64,000 nt of DNA from Aurantimonas aggregata (GCF_010500835.1 NZ_JAAAMJ010000001.1:124001-188000); one strand, 5' to 3'. Positions 9,056 to 19,149 are shown, counted from the first letter of the stretch. The notes: generated by a model from the sequence alone, not told the origin. Numbers and translations are program-made.

Positions 9056-9912
9056 CAGCGCTCCCCCTGGAGCGCGCGGCGCATGGCATCGGCGATCATC
9101 AGCGCGTCGCGGTTGGCCGGCACGTTGTGCACCCGGAAGATATCCGCCCCGCGTTCGCGCAGCAGCACCGACGTTGCCGCCGAGGCGATGTCGGGCTCTG
9201 GATCCGCGCGCCCGATCGCGCCGCGCACGAAGCGCTTGCGTGACGTGCCGACGAGCAGCGGGAAGCCCAAGCTCATCAGTTCGGCGAAGCGGGCCATCAG
9301 GATCATGTTCTCCGGCCCGTCCTTGGCAAAGCCGAAACCCGGGTCGAGCACGATGGCACCGTCTGCAACGCCCGCCCCGCGGGCGATCTCCAGCGAGCGG
9401 CGCAGGAACAGGAACTGGTCCTCGATGACATCGGGGAGCGTCTCGCGCTCCCGTCCCGTGTGCATCATGCAGAGGCCCGACCTGGTCTCGGCGGCAACCC
9501 GGGCGATCGCCGGATCCTTCTGCGCGCCCCAGACGTCGTTGACGATATGGGCCCCGGCATCGACCGCCAGCCGTGCGGTCTCCGAGCGATAGGTGTCGAC
9601 CGAGATCAGGCAGTTGGACCGGCGCGCCAGTTCCTCGATCACCGGCAGGATCCGCCGCTGCTCCTCAAGAGCGTCCACCGGCGTCGCTCCGGGCCGCGTC
9701 GACTCGCCGCCGATGTCGACGATGCTGGCCCCCTCGGCGACCATCTTCAGCGATTCCGCCACGGCAGCCTCGACACTGGCGTAGCGTCCGCCATCGGAGA
9801 AGCTGTCGGGCGTCGCGTTGAGGATGCCCATGATGCAGGCCACCCCGCCGAGCTCGACGCTGCGGCCATGGCCGACCTGCCAGGTACCGCCCCTTGGTTC
9901 GATGACGTCCAT
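9052..9912 (-). CDS. folP: Dihydropteroate synthase
   Basis: 286 aa. It condenses p-aminobenzoate with hydroxymethyldihydropterin diphosphate and is the target of sulfonamides. The TIM-barrel motifs are all present: MGILNATPDSFSDGG, VDIGGESTRPGA, ISVDTYRSE, IVNDVWG, VLDPGFGFAKD, VGTSRKRFV and RVHNV. The start at MDVIEPRGG was chosen because it gives the normal family length. In-frame ATGs further upstream (10029, 10173) would run into the divergent exported metalloprotein gene and add a non-conserved Arg/His-rich leader. Confidence 0.94.
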   Translation of the reverse strand: MDVIEPRGGTWQVGHGRSVELGGVACIMGILNATPDSFSDGGRYASVEAAVAESLKMVAEGASIVDIGGESTRPGATPVDALEEQRRILPVIEELARRSNCLISVDTYRSETARLAVDAGAHIVNDVWGAQKDPAIARVAAETRSGLCMMHTGRERETLPDVIEDQFLFLRRSLEIARGAGVADGAIVLDPGFGFAKDGPENMILMARFAELMSLGFPLLVGTSRKRFVRGAIGRADPEPDIASAATSVLLRERGADIFRVHNVPANRDALMIADAMRRALQGERW

Positions 9913-10069
9913 GGACGCTCCCGCCAGATGATGCTGTTCGGCGTCGTGGGTAACGCGCCACCGGGCGCCGCGCAATTGTGCGCGAGGCCGCTTGTGTTGC
10001 GGCGGCGATGGGTTAGCGTGATCCTTCATGCTATCGCCAGCCGCCTCACAGGCAAAGGATCGTTGCAGA

Positions 10070-10690
10070 ATGCGGACGAACAGGGGCCTGCCGTTGATCG
10101 GCGTCCTGGCGCTCGGCGTCGGGCTCGCCCATGCCTTGCCCGCCGAGGCGGCCAAGGTCACCCAGCGCACCACCTACTTCGCCGTGAAGGGCTCGACGCT
10201 CGAGGAACTCGATCGGGATCTCAGCCGCAGCGGTCCCTATGTCGCCGAGACCGGCCTGCGCCATCCCGGCGCGACCGAGGTCAAGTTCGACGGTCAGGTG
10301 ACCTACAAACGGGATGCCAGCGGCTGTCAGGTCGACCAGACCAATCTCAGCCTTACGCTCAACATGACCCTGCCCCGCTGGACTCCGCCGAAGCGGGTGG
10401 CACCGGAGACGGTCATGGTCTGGCGAACGCTCGAGGAGGATATCCGTCGGCACGAGAACCGCCATGCGGACATCGCCAAGGAATGGCTGAAGCGGATGGA
10501 GATGGCGATCCGCAATCTGCGGACGCAGCCCAGCTGCGCGGCGATGGAAGCCGACGTGAACAACATCACCCAGCGCTATCTCGCCTCGCACGAACGCGCC
10601 CAGATCGAGTTCGACACGATCGAGGGCCGCGAGGTCAATTTCCGCCTGCGTCGGGCGCTGTCGCGCACCATGCAGGAATACGTCCGCTAA
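10070..10690 (+). CDS. Exported DUF922-type putative zinc protease
   Basis: 206 aa. A signal peptide (GLPLIGVLALGVGLAHALPAEA) would be cleaved near residue 28. The mature domain matches the DUF922 family of predicted secreted Zn-dependent proteases. It has an HExxH motif at His128-Glu129...His132 (RRHENRHADIAKEW), preceded by a beta-rich part with TTYFAVKGSTLEELDRDL. Two cysteines, in SGCQVDQ and PSCAAM, may be disulfide-linked. The start MRTNRG has AAAGGA about 9 nt upstream. An alternative start 14 codons earlier would delay the signal peptide. Protease activity is a family prediction only. It is divergent from folP. Confidence 0.8.
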   Translation: MRTNRGLPLIGVLALGVGLAHALPAEAAKVTQRTTYFAVKGSTLEELDRDLSRSGPYVAETGLRHPGATEVKFDGQVTYKRDASGCQVDQTNLSLTLNMTLPRWTPPKRVAPETVMVWRTLEEDIRRHENRHADIAKEWLKRMEMAIRNLRTQPSCAAMEADVNNITQRYLASHERAQIEFDTIEGREVNFRLRRALSRTMQEYVR

Positions 10691-10736
10691 CCGACGCTCG
10701 CTGGAATGCTCTGGATAAGCAGGTGGCTCTGCGCCG

Positions 10737-11057
10737 TCAGGCCTGGCGTTCGGGAACCCTCAGCACCAGCCCGTCGAGGTCGTCCCGGATCTTGATCTGG
10801 CAGGAGAGCCGCGAATTCGGCTGCATCTCGAAGGCGAAGTCGAGCATGTCCTCTTCCATCGCCTCCGGCTCGCCGGTCTTCGCCGTCCAGGCTTCATCGA
10901 CATAGACGTGGCAGGTGGCGCAGGCGCAGGCGCCGCCGCATTCCGCCTCGATCCCCGGCACGTCGTTGCGGATGGCGTTTTCCATCGCCGTCGTCCCGAC
11001 AGGGGCGTCGATGTCGTAGCGTTGCCCGTCATGCGTGACGAAGGTGAGCTTGGCCAT
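10737..11057 (-). CDS. Adrenodoxin-type [2Fe-2S] ferredoxin
   Basis: 106 aa, the standard size. The cluster ligands follow the C-x5-C-x2-C...C pattern at Cys40, Cys46, Cys49 and Cys86 ([19 protein letters not shown] and SRLSCQIKI). The N-terminal [24 protein letters not shown] is typical of bacterial adrenodoxin-like ferredoxins that feed electrons to cytochromes P450 or take part in Fe-S assembly. No P450 or iscSUA gene is nearby, so its partner cannot be told. The start was placed at MAKLTF; the longer frame adds a basic leader with no homology. It faces the exported DUF922 gene tail to tail. Confidence 0.9.
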   Translation of the reverse strand: MAKLTFVTHDGQRYDIDAPVGTTAMENAIRNDVPGIEAECGGACACATCHVYVDEAWTAKTGEPEAMEEDMLDFAFEMQPNSRLSCQIKIRDDLDGLVLRVPERQA

Positions 11058-11265
11058 GAGGTCTCTCGTTCCAGGATTGCGGGCGATGACGTCGCCCCTC
11101 CCACGGCGGGAAACGAGACGAGACGGGAGTGGATGAGCCATCCGGCGCCCCGCCCGCCGACCAACGGGCGAACCCGTTGCCGAAAGCGGCAGGCAGCCGG
11201 TTTGTTAAGGTCGGCAGGCCCTTGAAGTCAACTCTTGCGAGGCCCCTTGCGGGGTTTCGTTTCGC

Positions 11266-11646
11266 TCAGTCGATCAGCGAGCGGGCGAAGCTGGAGACTG
11301 CCTCGGCCTCGAGGCGCAGCTGCGCCAGCGCCGTCTCGTCCCGGAGCGCGGTCTCGTATCGCTCGGCGGAGTCGGCCAGCCGAAAGGCGCCGACATTGCG
11401 GGCCGTTCCTTTGAGCGAATGGGCAATCTGGCGTCGGTCCTCCTCGCGCGCCCCGTCGAGACGCCGCATCAAGGTGTCGAGCTGACGGCCCAGCATGCCC
11501 AGCACGTCGGCTTCGAGCGCCCGGTCGCCGCAGGTCTGGCGTGCCAGATGGACGAGGTCGATGGGCCGGCGCCGGGACGGACATGGCGCGCCGGCGGCCG
11601 CATCGCCGACTTTCGACTTTTCCGGCTTGAGTGCCGCCAGAAGCAT
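11266..11646 (-). CDS. Hpt domain phosphotransfer protein
   Basis: 126 aa. A single histidine-phosphotransfer domain with the signature IAHSLKGTARNVGA, in which His76 is the predicted phospho-acceptor, flanked by four-helix-bundle amphipathic segments. The N-terminal 30 residues are variable. The start MLLAALKPEK was chosen because AAGGAG lies 6 nt upstream; an ATG five codons earlier lacks a ribosome site. Such free Hpt proteins relay phosphate between hybrid kinases and response regulators. It sits divergently next to the growth-pole gene, with which it shares a 443-bp upstream region. Its kinase partner is not in the window; it is not ChpT, which is a larger pseudo-kinase. Confidence 0.85.
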   Translation of the reverse strand: MLLAALKPEKSKVGDAAAGAPCPSRRRPIDLVHLARQTCGDRALEADVLGMLGRQLDTLMRRLDGAREEDRRQIAHSLKGTARNVGAFRLADSAERYETALRDETALAQLRLEAEAVSSFARSLID

Positions 11647-12089
11647 CCCCGTCTCCTTCATCGCCCGACGGCGGCATCTGCCGCGGTCCTGGGACGTGCC
11701 GGCATGACACCGGAACGTCCCATCATCTGGCGACAGCATGTATGAAGGATTAATCGGAAACGGCGGAATGAGCCGATCGGCAACCGCCGTTAACGATGGC
11801 CAGGTCAGAAGACCGGCGGTGCGGCAGGGCCTGCGGCCAGAACGTGTCGGATTTTCGTAAAGCCGTTAACCTTATGTTTAAACTTGTAGGTATCCGGCGG
11901 TTTTACGGTTTCTTTCGATGCAGTCGCTATCTACCATGGATCATGCGAAACTGCCGGCTGGAGGCTATGCGCCTACCGCCGATGGCCAGCATGCCGGAAT
12001 CGGACGGGGCTTCCAACCCCTCGTGCACGTCTGTTTGGCGACCCTCGCCGGAGTGGGTCCGTAGTAACGAGTATTGAGGCGCGACGGCC
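11647..12089. other. Intergenic region between hpt and the growth-pole gene
   Basis: 443 bp with no convincing gene; a 93-codon plus-strand frame is Arg/Cys-rich and lacks coding character. It is more AT-rich than its surroundings around 11840-11940 (GTTAACC, TTATGTTTAAAC), which is where divergent promoters would be expected. A TTAA-N8-TTAA arrangement resembles, but does not match, the CtrA consensus, which has 7 bases between the half sites. Confidence 0.4.
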
Positions 12090-15000
12090 ATGTCTAAGAC
12101 CAATCCTATCGATCAGCTTTCGGACGAGGCAGTCAACGAACTCGAGGCTGCCCTCAGGGCCGATCTCGGGGAGCCCGAGATCCACGACGAGACAGGTGAG
12201 GCGTCGGGCACGCTGATGGAAGACGAGTCCGTCCAGCACGCCGAGATCGAGTTCTCGCTGGATGAGTTCGAGCGCCAGATCAGCGAAACCGCCGGTCAGT
12301 TGCGCGGCGACCAGGGGGACACGTTCGAGGCGAGCGAAGCGGCAAGCCCATCTGATCTCGACAGCGTCGATGTGACCGCGGCAGACCCTTCGCAGACGGT
12401 TGGCCTTCGCCGCGAAGCCGGCGATGAGGCTTGGACGCCGGCGGCTGCGCCCGCTGCAGCCGTCCATCGCCCCGTTCCCGCCAGCGACACCCCCCGCGCC
12501 TATGCCCAGCCCCCGGCGAACGACGAAGAACGCCGTTCGACCGTCATGGCCGACGCGCTGCTGACCCGCCGCGCCTCGAAGGCGCCGCTGTGGATCGCCC
12601 TCGCCGTCTCGGTGGCCTGGCTCGGCTTCACCGGGTTCCTCGCCTACAGCCTCTACGACATCGCCTCGCTGAGCGAAGGCGTCGCCGATCCGTCGCGCCA
12701 GGGCGAGATCGCCCTGCTGGCCGCCATCGCCTTCGTGCCGGTGCTGCTGATCTTCGCTTTCGCCGTCATGGTCCGCCGTTCGGCCGAACTCCGCCTGATG
12801 AGCCGCTCGCTAGCCGAAGTCGCGCTGCGCCTCGCCGAGCCCGAAACGGTCGCCACCGAACGCGTGATGAGCGTCGGCCAGGCCGTTCGCCGCGAAGTGG
12901 CGGCGCTGGGTGAAGGCGTCGAGCGCGCTCTGGCGCGCACGTCCGACCTCGAGAACATTGTCCACAAGGAAGTCGGCGCGCTCGAGCGGGCCTATGCCGA
13001 CAACGAGGTCAAGATCCGCACCCTCGTGCAGGATCTGGGCGCCGAGCGCGAGGCGATGCTGACGCACGGCGAGCGCCTGCGCTCGACCGTCGTCGGTTCG
13101 CATCAGCGTCTGGTCGAGGACGTCGACCGGGCGTCGGACCAGATCCTGCAGCGCATCGAGGATGCCTCGCACCGCTTCACCGCCCTGCTCGACGAGCGCA
13201 GCGAGGTCCTCAACAAGGACTTCGCCGCCCGCAGCGGCAATCTCGTCGAAGCCTTCGAGGACCGCAGCCGCAAGGCCAACGATAGCCTGACGGCTCACAC
13301 CGAAAGCCTCGTCGCACGTCTCGGCCAGAGCGCCGACGACGCGACGCATCGCCTGATCACAACCGGCGAGGATGTCGGCCGGCAGTTCGACGAGCGGATG
13401 GAGGATCTCGATTCCCGCTCCCGCGCCATCGTCGGCCGTCTCTCCGAAATCGGCCATGACGTCACCGCGCAGCTGACCGCCACCGGCGACGCCGTCTCCG
13501 GCCTCATGCAGACGCGCGGCCAGAACATCGCCGGCGAGAGCCAGCGTTTCCTCACCGACCTCACCGAAGCGCTCGACGGCCGTTCCATCGGCCTCGCGAT
13601 GGAGGGCCAGACCTTCCTCACCAGCCTCGAAGAAGCCTTCGAGGAGCGGATGCGGGAGATCGGCGACAAGAACCAGTTCTTGCTGACCCACCTGGTGGAA
13701 ACCGTCGACGACCGCCGCGAGCGCCTCGACGCCGACTCCCAGCGCTTCATCGAGACGCTCGAGCTCGGCCTCGGCGAGCGCACCGAGCGGGCGAGCCGCC
13801 TGCTCGACGATGCCAATACCCGGATTCTCGGCGGCCTCGACAACCGCATTGAAACGATCGAGCGGGCGCTCTCGGAGCGTGGCGACTCCCTCGTCGCGGC
13901 CCTCGACCAGCGCAGCGACGCCATCGACCGCTCCGGCGACCGGATCGCCGACGCGTTGGAGCGCCGCTCGCTAGAATTCGCCCGCACCCTCGCCGATCGC
14001 ACCCGCGACATCGCCAATGCCTTCGCCAGCGGCCAGGCTGAGCTGACGATGAAGGCCGGCGACGCCGTCACCCTGGCACAGGCGACGCTCGAAGGCCGCA
14101 CCGACGAGTTGCGCCACCTCTTCGACGAGCGCATCGCCACCTTCGCCTCGCTCATGGACGAGCGGACTGGCCAGCTTGCCGGCACCGTCGACGACCGCCT
14201 GCTCGCCTTCGACCTGGCCAGTGACGGCCGGATCGACAGCATCGCCCAGAAGGCCGGCGACATGGACGCCGCCATCGAGCGCGCCGCCGCACGGCTCGAG
14301 GACCTTCTCTCGCAGCGCCGCGACGAGATCGAGGCCGCCGTCGATCGCGGCACGGCCGGCTTCCGCGAGACGCTCGACGGGCGCGTCCTTTCGATCGAGA
14401 AGGCGATCGTCGGGCACGGCGAGGACCTCGAAGCCACCTTCGCCTTTGCCCAGCAGAGCCTGCTCGGCAATCTCGAGGAGAAGAGCGCCGGCCTGACCCG
14501 CGCCATCGAAGACACCGTCGCCCGCATGGAGGATCTGATCGGCGGTGCCGAGGGGGCTCTCGCCCGCGGCATCGACGACCGGACCGGCACGCTGGCGCAA
14601 CTGCTCGACGATCGGCGCGACGCCATCGAGAGCCTGGTGGCGGCGAGCCGCGACGGCCTGGTCAATGGCCTCGACCAGCGGATCGAGGCGATCGCCAGCC
14701 TGCTGTCGGAGCGGGTCGGCCAGTTCCACGACTCGATCGAGGACGAATCCGCCCGCCTCATCGGCGGCATCGACGAGCGGACCGGGGCGCTCACCATGGG
14801 CCTCGCCGACCGCCTCGCCGCCAGCCACACGATCCTGTCGACGGCGCAGGACGACCTCCTCGCCGGTCTCGACCAGCGTCACCAGGCGATCCGCACGACG
14901 CTCGACGAGCGGGCGAGCGTCCTCCGCAGCCTGTCCGAGGAGACCCACCAGAACCTCCTCGTCTCGCTGGACGAGCGCATTGCCGGGATCTCCGGCAGCT

Positions 15001-18000
15001 TCGACGAGGCGGTCAAGAACGTCGCCGAGGAACTTGCCGAGCGCGTCCAGTCGCTCAGCGGAGTCATCGACGGCTCGCGCCTCGCCATCGTCGGCGAGGT
15101 CGACCGCAACACCGAACGGCTCCGCGAGGAGATGGACGAGCGCACCAGCAGCTTCGGCCAGCGCATCGCCATCGACGCCGGCACGCATCTGGCTGCCGTG
15201 CAGGACGCGCTCGGCCTCCTCGTCGACGGTCTCGACGAGCGCGTCGGCAAGCTGCGCTCGACCGCCGAAGAGGTCGAGATCTCGCTCCGCGATGGCCTCG
15301 ACGGCCGCTTCGAAGCGATCCGCACGATCATGCAGGACGGCCACGGCACGCTCATCGGCGACCTCGACCTCCGCACCGAGACGCTGGCCAGCGAGATCGG
15401 CGAGCGGGTGATGCGCGTCGGCGAGAGCCTCGACGGCCGCACGGCGGCGCTCCGCGGCGTCATCGAACAGGCACGGGCCATTCTGGTCGACGGGCTCGAC
15501 GACCGGCTGGCCGCCTTGCAGGGCGTCATCGACGGATCGGAGGGCACGCTGCTCGCCGGCCTCGACGAGCGCACCGCCCGCATCGGCGAACAACTCGACA
15601 ATGGCCGCGACTCGATCGCGGCGGCCATGGAAGAGCGCGTCGCCGGCATTGCCGAGGCGATCATCGAGGCCGATCTGCGGCTGGCTTCGGCGCTCGAGGA
15701 GCGCCGTGACAGCATCGCCGGCATCGTCGAGGAGGCTGCCCGTTCGGCGGCCGCGACCCTCGGCGACCGCGCCGACGACGTCCGCCGTGTCATCGAGCAG
15801 AGCGTCGGCGACGTCTCGACCTCGCTGGAAATCCGTCGCGACGAACTGCTCGCGGCGCTGGAGACGGGTTCGACGAGCCTGACCGGCGCGCTCGACCAAC
15901 GTACCGAGGCGATCTCGACGGCGCTGGACCGCGGCCTCGGCAATGTGGAGCGGACGCTCAACACCCGCACCGCCACCATCGCCGACACGCTGCGCCAGAC
16001 GATTGCCAGCGCCACGGCCGCCATGGGCGAGGAAGCCGCCCGGGCCCGCCAGAGCCTCGAAGGCGAGACGCGCAAGATTGCTGAGAGCGTCGACGGGATC
16101 GAGGGTATCTTCCTCACCGCTAGCGAGGAGGCCCGGCTGCGCCTGTCCGGCGAGGCCGACCGTCTCGCCGAGCGTCTGGGCGCGCTGGCCGACGATCTGT
16201 CGACCAAGGCGTCGCAGGCCAGCACGTCGCTGGTCGACGAAGGCGGCCGGATCGCGGAAAACATCAGCGGCGCGGCGGAAGTCATCCGCTCGCTGTCCGA
16301 GCAGTCGCGCACCCGCTTCGCCACCGAGGCGGAAGAACTGGCACGGTCGATCGCCGATCTCTCCGGCCGGATGCAGTCCGAAGCCGAAGACGTTCGCAAC
16401 GGCCTCGCCGAGCAGCGCGCGGCGCTGGCCGACAGTCTGGCCGGCATCACCATCGCCGTGGCCAACGAATTCGAGCGCAATAGCGGCAGCTTCGCCGCCA
16501 GCGTCGACGAGGCGAGCGAAAGGCTCCGCCTGGCCGGCCAGGAAGGCCGCGACCGCTTCGTCACCGATGCCGGCGAGATCGCCACGCAGGTGGAGAGCGC
16601 CGCCGAGCGGATGCGCGAGATGACCGAGGCGGCCCAGGCCGCCATGCAGCAGAACACCGACGGCTTCGCCCGCCGGCTCACCGGCGCCTCCTACCAGATT
16701 CGTAGCGAGACCGACCGTGTCGCCGAGACCCTCGAGCAGCGCTCGCAGCGCTTCACCGAGGAACTGGGTGCGGTCACCGAGCGGCTGTCGGAAATGCTGG
16801 CGGCCAACCCGCTGCGCACCGACCTGGAGGAAGCGACACGGTCGATCCACGACCAACTCGCCGAGGCATCGCAGACCTTCCTGCGCGATGCCGACCAGGC
16901 CCGGACCGAGATCCTGACGCGGGGCGGCGAACTCGCCGGCCAGCTCGCCTCGATCTCCGGCGCCATCCGCGTCGAGACGGACCGGGCGCGCGAACAGCTG
17001 CTCGAGAGCGCCGGCAATGTCGGCGAGGAACTCGTAGCCCGGCTCGCCCGGTCCGAGCAGGAGATCGATGCCCGCGCCAAGATCCTCGGCGACGATATCG
17101 ACGAGAAGACCCGGACGCTGGCCGCGCTGCTCAGCGCCCGCACGTCGGAGATTTCCCGCGTCCTCGACGAGGAAGCGCGGCCGATGTTCGACCAGCTGGG
17201 CGAGAACGGTTCGGAATTCGCCCGGCTGCTGGAACGCAGCACCCGCGACGCATCCGACCGGATGCGCGAGGAGAACGCCGCCCTCGTCGCCGCGCTCGGC
17301 CGCCGTGCCAGCGAGACGATCGAGAGCCTCAGCGCGTCGTCCGGCGAGATCCTTGGGGCCTTCGACGAGAAGACCTCGACCGCCGTCGGCCTGGTCGCCG
17401 AGATGCGCGACCAGCTGCAGCGCGAAGTCGGCGGCCTGATCGGCCGGCTCGCCCAGACCAGCGGATCGCTGCGCGGCCTCGTCCAGGAAGCGGCCAGCAA
17501 TCTCGGGGCGATCGACGCGACCCTGCAGGAAACCGGCACCCGCTTCACCCAGGGCGCCGAGCAGGCCTCGAACTCGATCTCGCTCTCCTCACGCCTGCTG
17601 GAAAGCAATGTCGAGCGCCTCGATCATCTGTCGATGAGCGCCTTCTCGAAGGTCGCCGGCATTGCCGATCGCTTCCAGGAACACGGGGCTGTCCTCGGCG
17701 ACGCCGTCAAGCTGATCGAGGCCAGCGAGATGACGCTGCGCTCGACGCTCGAGAACGGCCATGGCGGCATCGAGGAGCTGTCGTCCGGACTGGTCAAGCG
17801 GTCGGAGGAGATCGGCGAACTGATGCGTTCCTTCGAGGAGGTCATCGAAGGCCTGTTCGAGCGGACCGAGCAGCGCTCGCGTCTGGTCTCGGCAAGGCTC
17901 TCGTCGGAAGTCGGCGAGAAGCTCGGCGAGGCGGATGCCCAGATGCAGGGTGCCGAGGAACGCTCGCGGGCGGCCGCCGAGGCCATGCGCAGCTCGATCC

Positions 18001-19115
18001 AGTCGGTCGTCGAGGACGCCACCCAGCGCTTCCACGGCGCCACCGAGGAGATGCGCCGGACCGCCGCCGAAATCCGCGAGGAGCTCGAGAGCGCCCGCAA
18101 CGAGATCCGGCGCGGCGTCTTCGAACTGCCGGAGGAGACCCGCGAGACCACCGAGGCCATGCGTCGGGCCGTCGCCGACCAGATCCGCGCCCTGAAGGAT
18201 CTCTCGGACATCGTCTCGCAGTCCGGCCGCGCCTTCGACGTGTCGTCGCAGCGTTCCGCGCAGCGTCCGGCCACCGTGGAAGCACCGTCCCGCCCGGCGC
18301 CCCAGCGTGTCGAGCAGCAGCGGCAGGCGCCGGAGAGCCCGCGGGCACCGAAGCCCTCGGAACCGGCCGACCAGGCGCTGTTCAGCGAAGAGGAAGAGCG
18401 TGACGTCGAGGCGCAGATCGCCGCATCGTTCATGACCGATGGCAATCTGGCGCGTGATCTCCGGGGGTCGAACTACGACGCCCCGGCACGGGCACCGTCG
18501 TCGACCGCCGGCACGGCATCAGGCACCGGCCCGGCCGAGATGCGCGGCGCCGAGCGGGCGCAGACCACGCAACCGTCGCAGCTGCGTCCGTCGGCACGGC
18601 CCGCCGAGCCACAGGGCCCGCAGGCCGGGGCATCGCGTCCCGGCGGCGGCTGGGTCTCGGATCTGCTGCGCCGCGCCTCGCGCGACGAGGAGGAAGCGGC
18701 TCCCGCTGCTGCAGCCCCGGCACGGCCGGCACCCGCCGCCTCGCAGCCGACCGAGCGCTCTCCGGAGCATGTCGTCGACTCGCTCAACTCGCTGTCGGTC
18801 GACATTGCCCGGGCCATCGACCACAACGCCTCGGTGGAGCTCTGGGACCGGTATCGCAAGGGCGAGCGGAACGTCTTCACCCGCCGGCTCTACACGATGA
18901 AGGGCCAGCAGACCTTCGACGAAATCCGCCGGAAATATCAGCGCGACGCGACCTTCCGCGAGGCCGTCGACCGCTATATCGGCGACTTCGAGACGCTGCT
19001 CGGCGACGTCTCCAAGAACGATCCCGAGAACCGGACGACACACACCTACCTGACGTCAGACACCGGCAAGGTCTACACCATGCTGGCCCACGCTTCGGGG
19101 CGCTTCGACAGCTGA
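12090..19115 (+). CDS. Giant growth-pole-ring (GPR/RgsE-like) coiled-coil membrane protein
   Basis: 2341 aa, the largest gene here. The N-terminus (1-165) is acidic and probably cytosolic. Two transmembrane helices follow at about 166-188 and 206-228. After them come some 1,800 residues of almost unbroken amphipathic helix, built of LDER/LDDR-type units spaced 11 residues apart (for example LDNR, LSER, LDQR). This is the apolipoprotein A-like hendecad pattern. A Pro/Ala-rich linker (about 2050-2220) leads to a conserved-looking C-terminal domain (WDRYRKGERNVFTRRLYTMKGQ). Size and layout match the Agrobacterium GROWTH POLE RING protein and Sinorhizobium RgsE, which mark and are needed for the polar growth zone in Rhizobiales. 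Homology is inferred from architecture, not from an alignment. A strong hairpin follows the stop. Confidence 0.82.
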   Translation: MSKTNPIDQLSDEAVNELEAALRADLGEPEIHDETGEASGTLMEDESVQHAEIEFSLDEFERQISETAGQLRGDQGDTFEASEAASPSDLDSVDVTAADPSQTVGLRREAGDEAWTPAAAPAAAVHRPVPASDTPRAYAQPPANDEERRSTVMADALLTRRASKAPLWIALAVSVAWLGFTGFLAYSLYDIASLSEGVADPSRQGEIALLAAIAFVPVLLIFAFAVMVRRSAELRLMSRSLAEVALRLAEPETVATERVMSVGQAVRREVAALGEGVERALARTSDLENIVHKEVGALERAYADNEVKIRTLVQDLGAEREAMLTHGERLRSTVVGSHQRLVEDVDRASDQILQRIEDASHRFTALLDERSEVLNKDFAARSGNLVEAFEDRSRKANDSLTAHTESLVARLGQSADDATHRLITTGEDVGRQFDERMEDLDSRSRAIVGRLSEIGHDVTAQLTATGDAVSGLMQTRGQNIAGESQRFLTDLTEALDGRSIGLAMEGQTFLTSLEEAFEERMREIGDKNQFLLTHLVETVDDRRERLDADSQRFIETLELGLGERTERASRLLDDANTRILGGLDNRIETIERALSERGDSLVAALDQRSDAIDRSGDRIADALERRSLEFARTLADRTRDIANAFASGQAELTMKAGDAVTLAQATLEGRTDELRHLFDERIATFASLMDERTGQLAGTVDDRLLAFDLASDGRIDSIAQKAGDMDAAIERAAARLEDLLSQRRDEIEAAVDRGTAGFRETLDGRVLSIEKAIVGHGEDLEATFAFAQQSLLGNLEEKSAGLTRAIEDTVARMEDLIGGAEGALARGIDDRTGTLAQLLDDRRDAIESLVAASRDGLVNGLDQRIEAIASLLSERVGQFHDSIEDESARLIGGIDERTGALTMGLADRLAASHTILSTAQDDLLAGLDQRHQAIRTTLDERASVLRSLSEETHQNLLVSLDERIAGISGSFDEAVKNVAEELAERVQSLSGVIDGSRLAIVGEVDRNTERLREEMDERTSSFGQRIAIDAGTHLAAVQDALGLLVDGLDERVGKLRSTAEEVEISLRDGLDGRFEAIRTIMQDGHGTLIGDLDLRTETLASEIGERVMRVGESLDGRTAALRGVIEQARAILVDGLDDRLAALQGVIDGSEGTLLAGLDERTARIGEQLDNGRDSIAAAMEERVAGIAEAIIEADLRLASALEERRDSIAGIVEEAARSAAATLGDRADDVRRVIEQSVGDVSTSLEIRRDELLAALETGSTSLTGALDQRTEAISTALDRGLGNVERTLNTRTATIADTLRQTIASATAAMGEEAARARQSLEGETRKIAESVDGIEGIFLTASEEARLRLSGEADRLAERLGALADDLSTKASQASTSLVDEGGRIAENISGAAEVIRSLSEQSRTRFATEAEELARSIADLSGRMQSEAEDVRNGLAEQRAALADSLAGITIAVANEFERNSGSFAASVDEASERLRLAGQEGRDRFVTDAGEIATQVESAAERMREMTEAAQAAMQQNTDGFARRLTGASYQIRSETDRVAETLEQRSQRFTEELGAVTERLSEMLAANPLRTDLEEATRSIHDQLAEASQTFLRDADQARTEILTRGGELAGQLASISGAIRVETDRAREQLLESAGNVGEELVARLARSEQEIDARAKILGDDIDEKTRTLAALLSARTSEISRVLDEEARPMFDQLGENGSEFARLLERSTRDASDRMREENAALVAALGRRASETIESLSASSGEILGAFDEKTSTAVGLVAEMRDQLQREVGGLIGRLAQTSGSLRGLVQEAASNLGAIDATLQETGTRFTQGAEQASNSISLSSRLLESNVERLDHLSMSAFSKVAGIADRFQEHGAVLGDAVKLIEASEMTLRSTLENGHGGIEELSSGLVKRSEEIGELMRSFEEVIEGLFERTEQRSRLVSARLSSEVGEKLGEADAQMQGAEERSRAAAEAMRSSIQSVVEDATQRFHGATEEMRRTAAEIREELESARNEIRRGVFELPEETRETTEAMRRAVADQIRALKDLSDIVSQSGRAFDVSSQRSAQRPATVEAPSRPAPQRVEQQRQAPESPRAPKPSEPADQALFSEEEERDVEAQIAASFMTDGNLARDLRGSNYDAPARAPSSTAGTASGTGPAEMRGAERAQTTQPSQLRPSARPAEPQGPQAGASRPGGGWVSDLLRRASRDEEEAAPAAAAPARPAPAASQPTERSPEHVVDSLNSLSVDIARAIDHNASVELWDRYRKGERNVFTRRLYTMKGQQTFDEIRRKYQRDATFREAVDRYIGDFETLLGDVSKNDPENRTTHTYLTSDTGKVYTMLAHASGRFDS

Positions 19116-19149
19116 GAGAGCTGGCCTTCGCGCCATCGGTAACGACGAA

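Noticed and set aside
11235-11262. CCCCTTGCGGGG hairpin with a T-rich flank as a terminator
   Set aside because: The T-rich side faces the plus strand, where no gene ends; the stem is only a few base pairs.
11840-11900. Possible CtrA box (TTAACC...TTTAAAC) upstream of the growth-pole gene
   Set aside because: The half-sites are 8 bases apart, not 7, and no second site supports it.
13971-16856. 961-codon minus-strand open frame
   Set aside because: It mirrors the repetitive growth-pole gene; its regularity comes from the repeats on the other strand.
13400-17600. Repetitive DNA that could be taken for a tandem-repeat array or CRISPR
   Set aside because: The repeats are protein-level (11-residue units) with degenerate DNA; there are no identical repeats with unique spacers.
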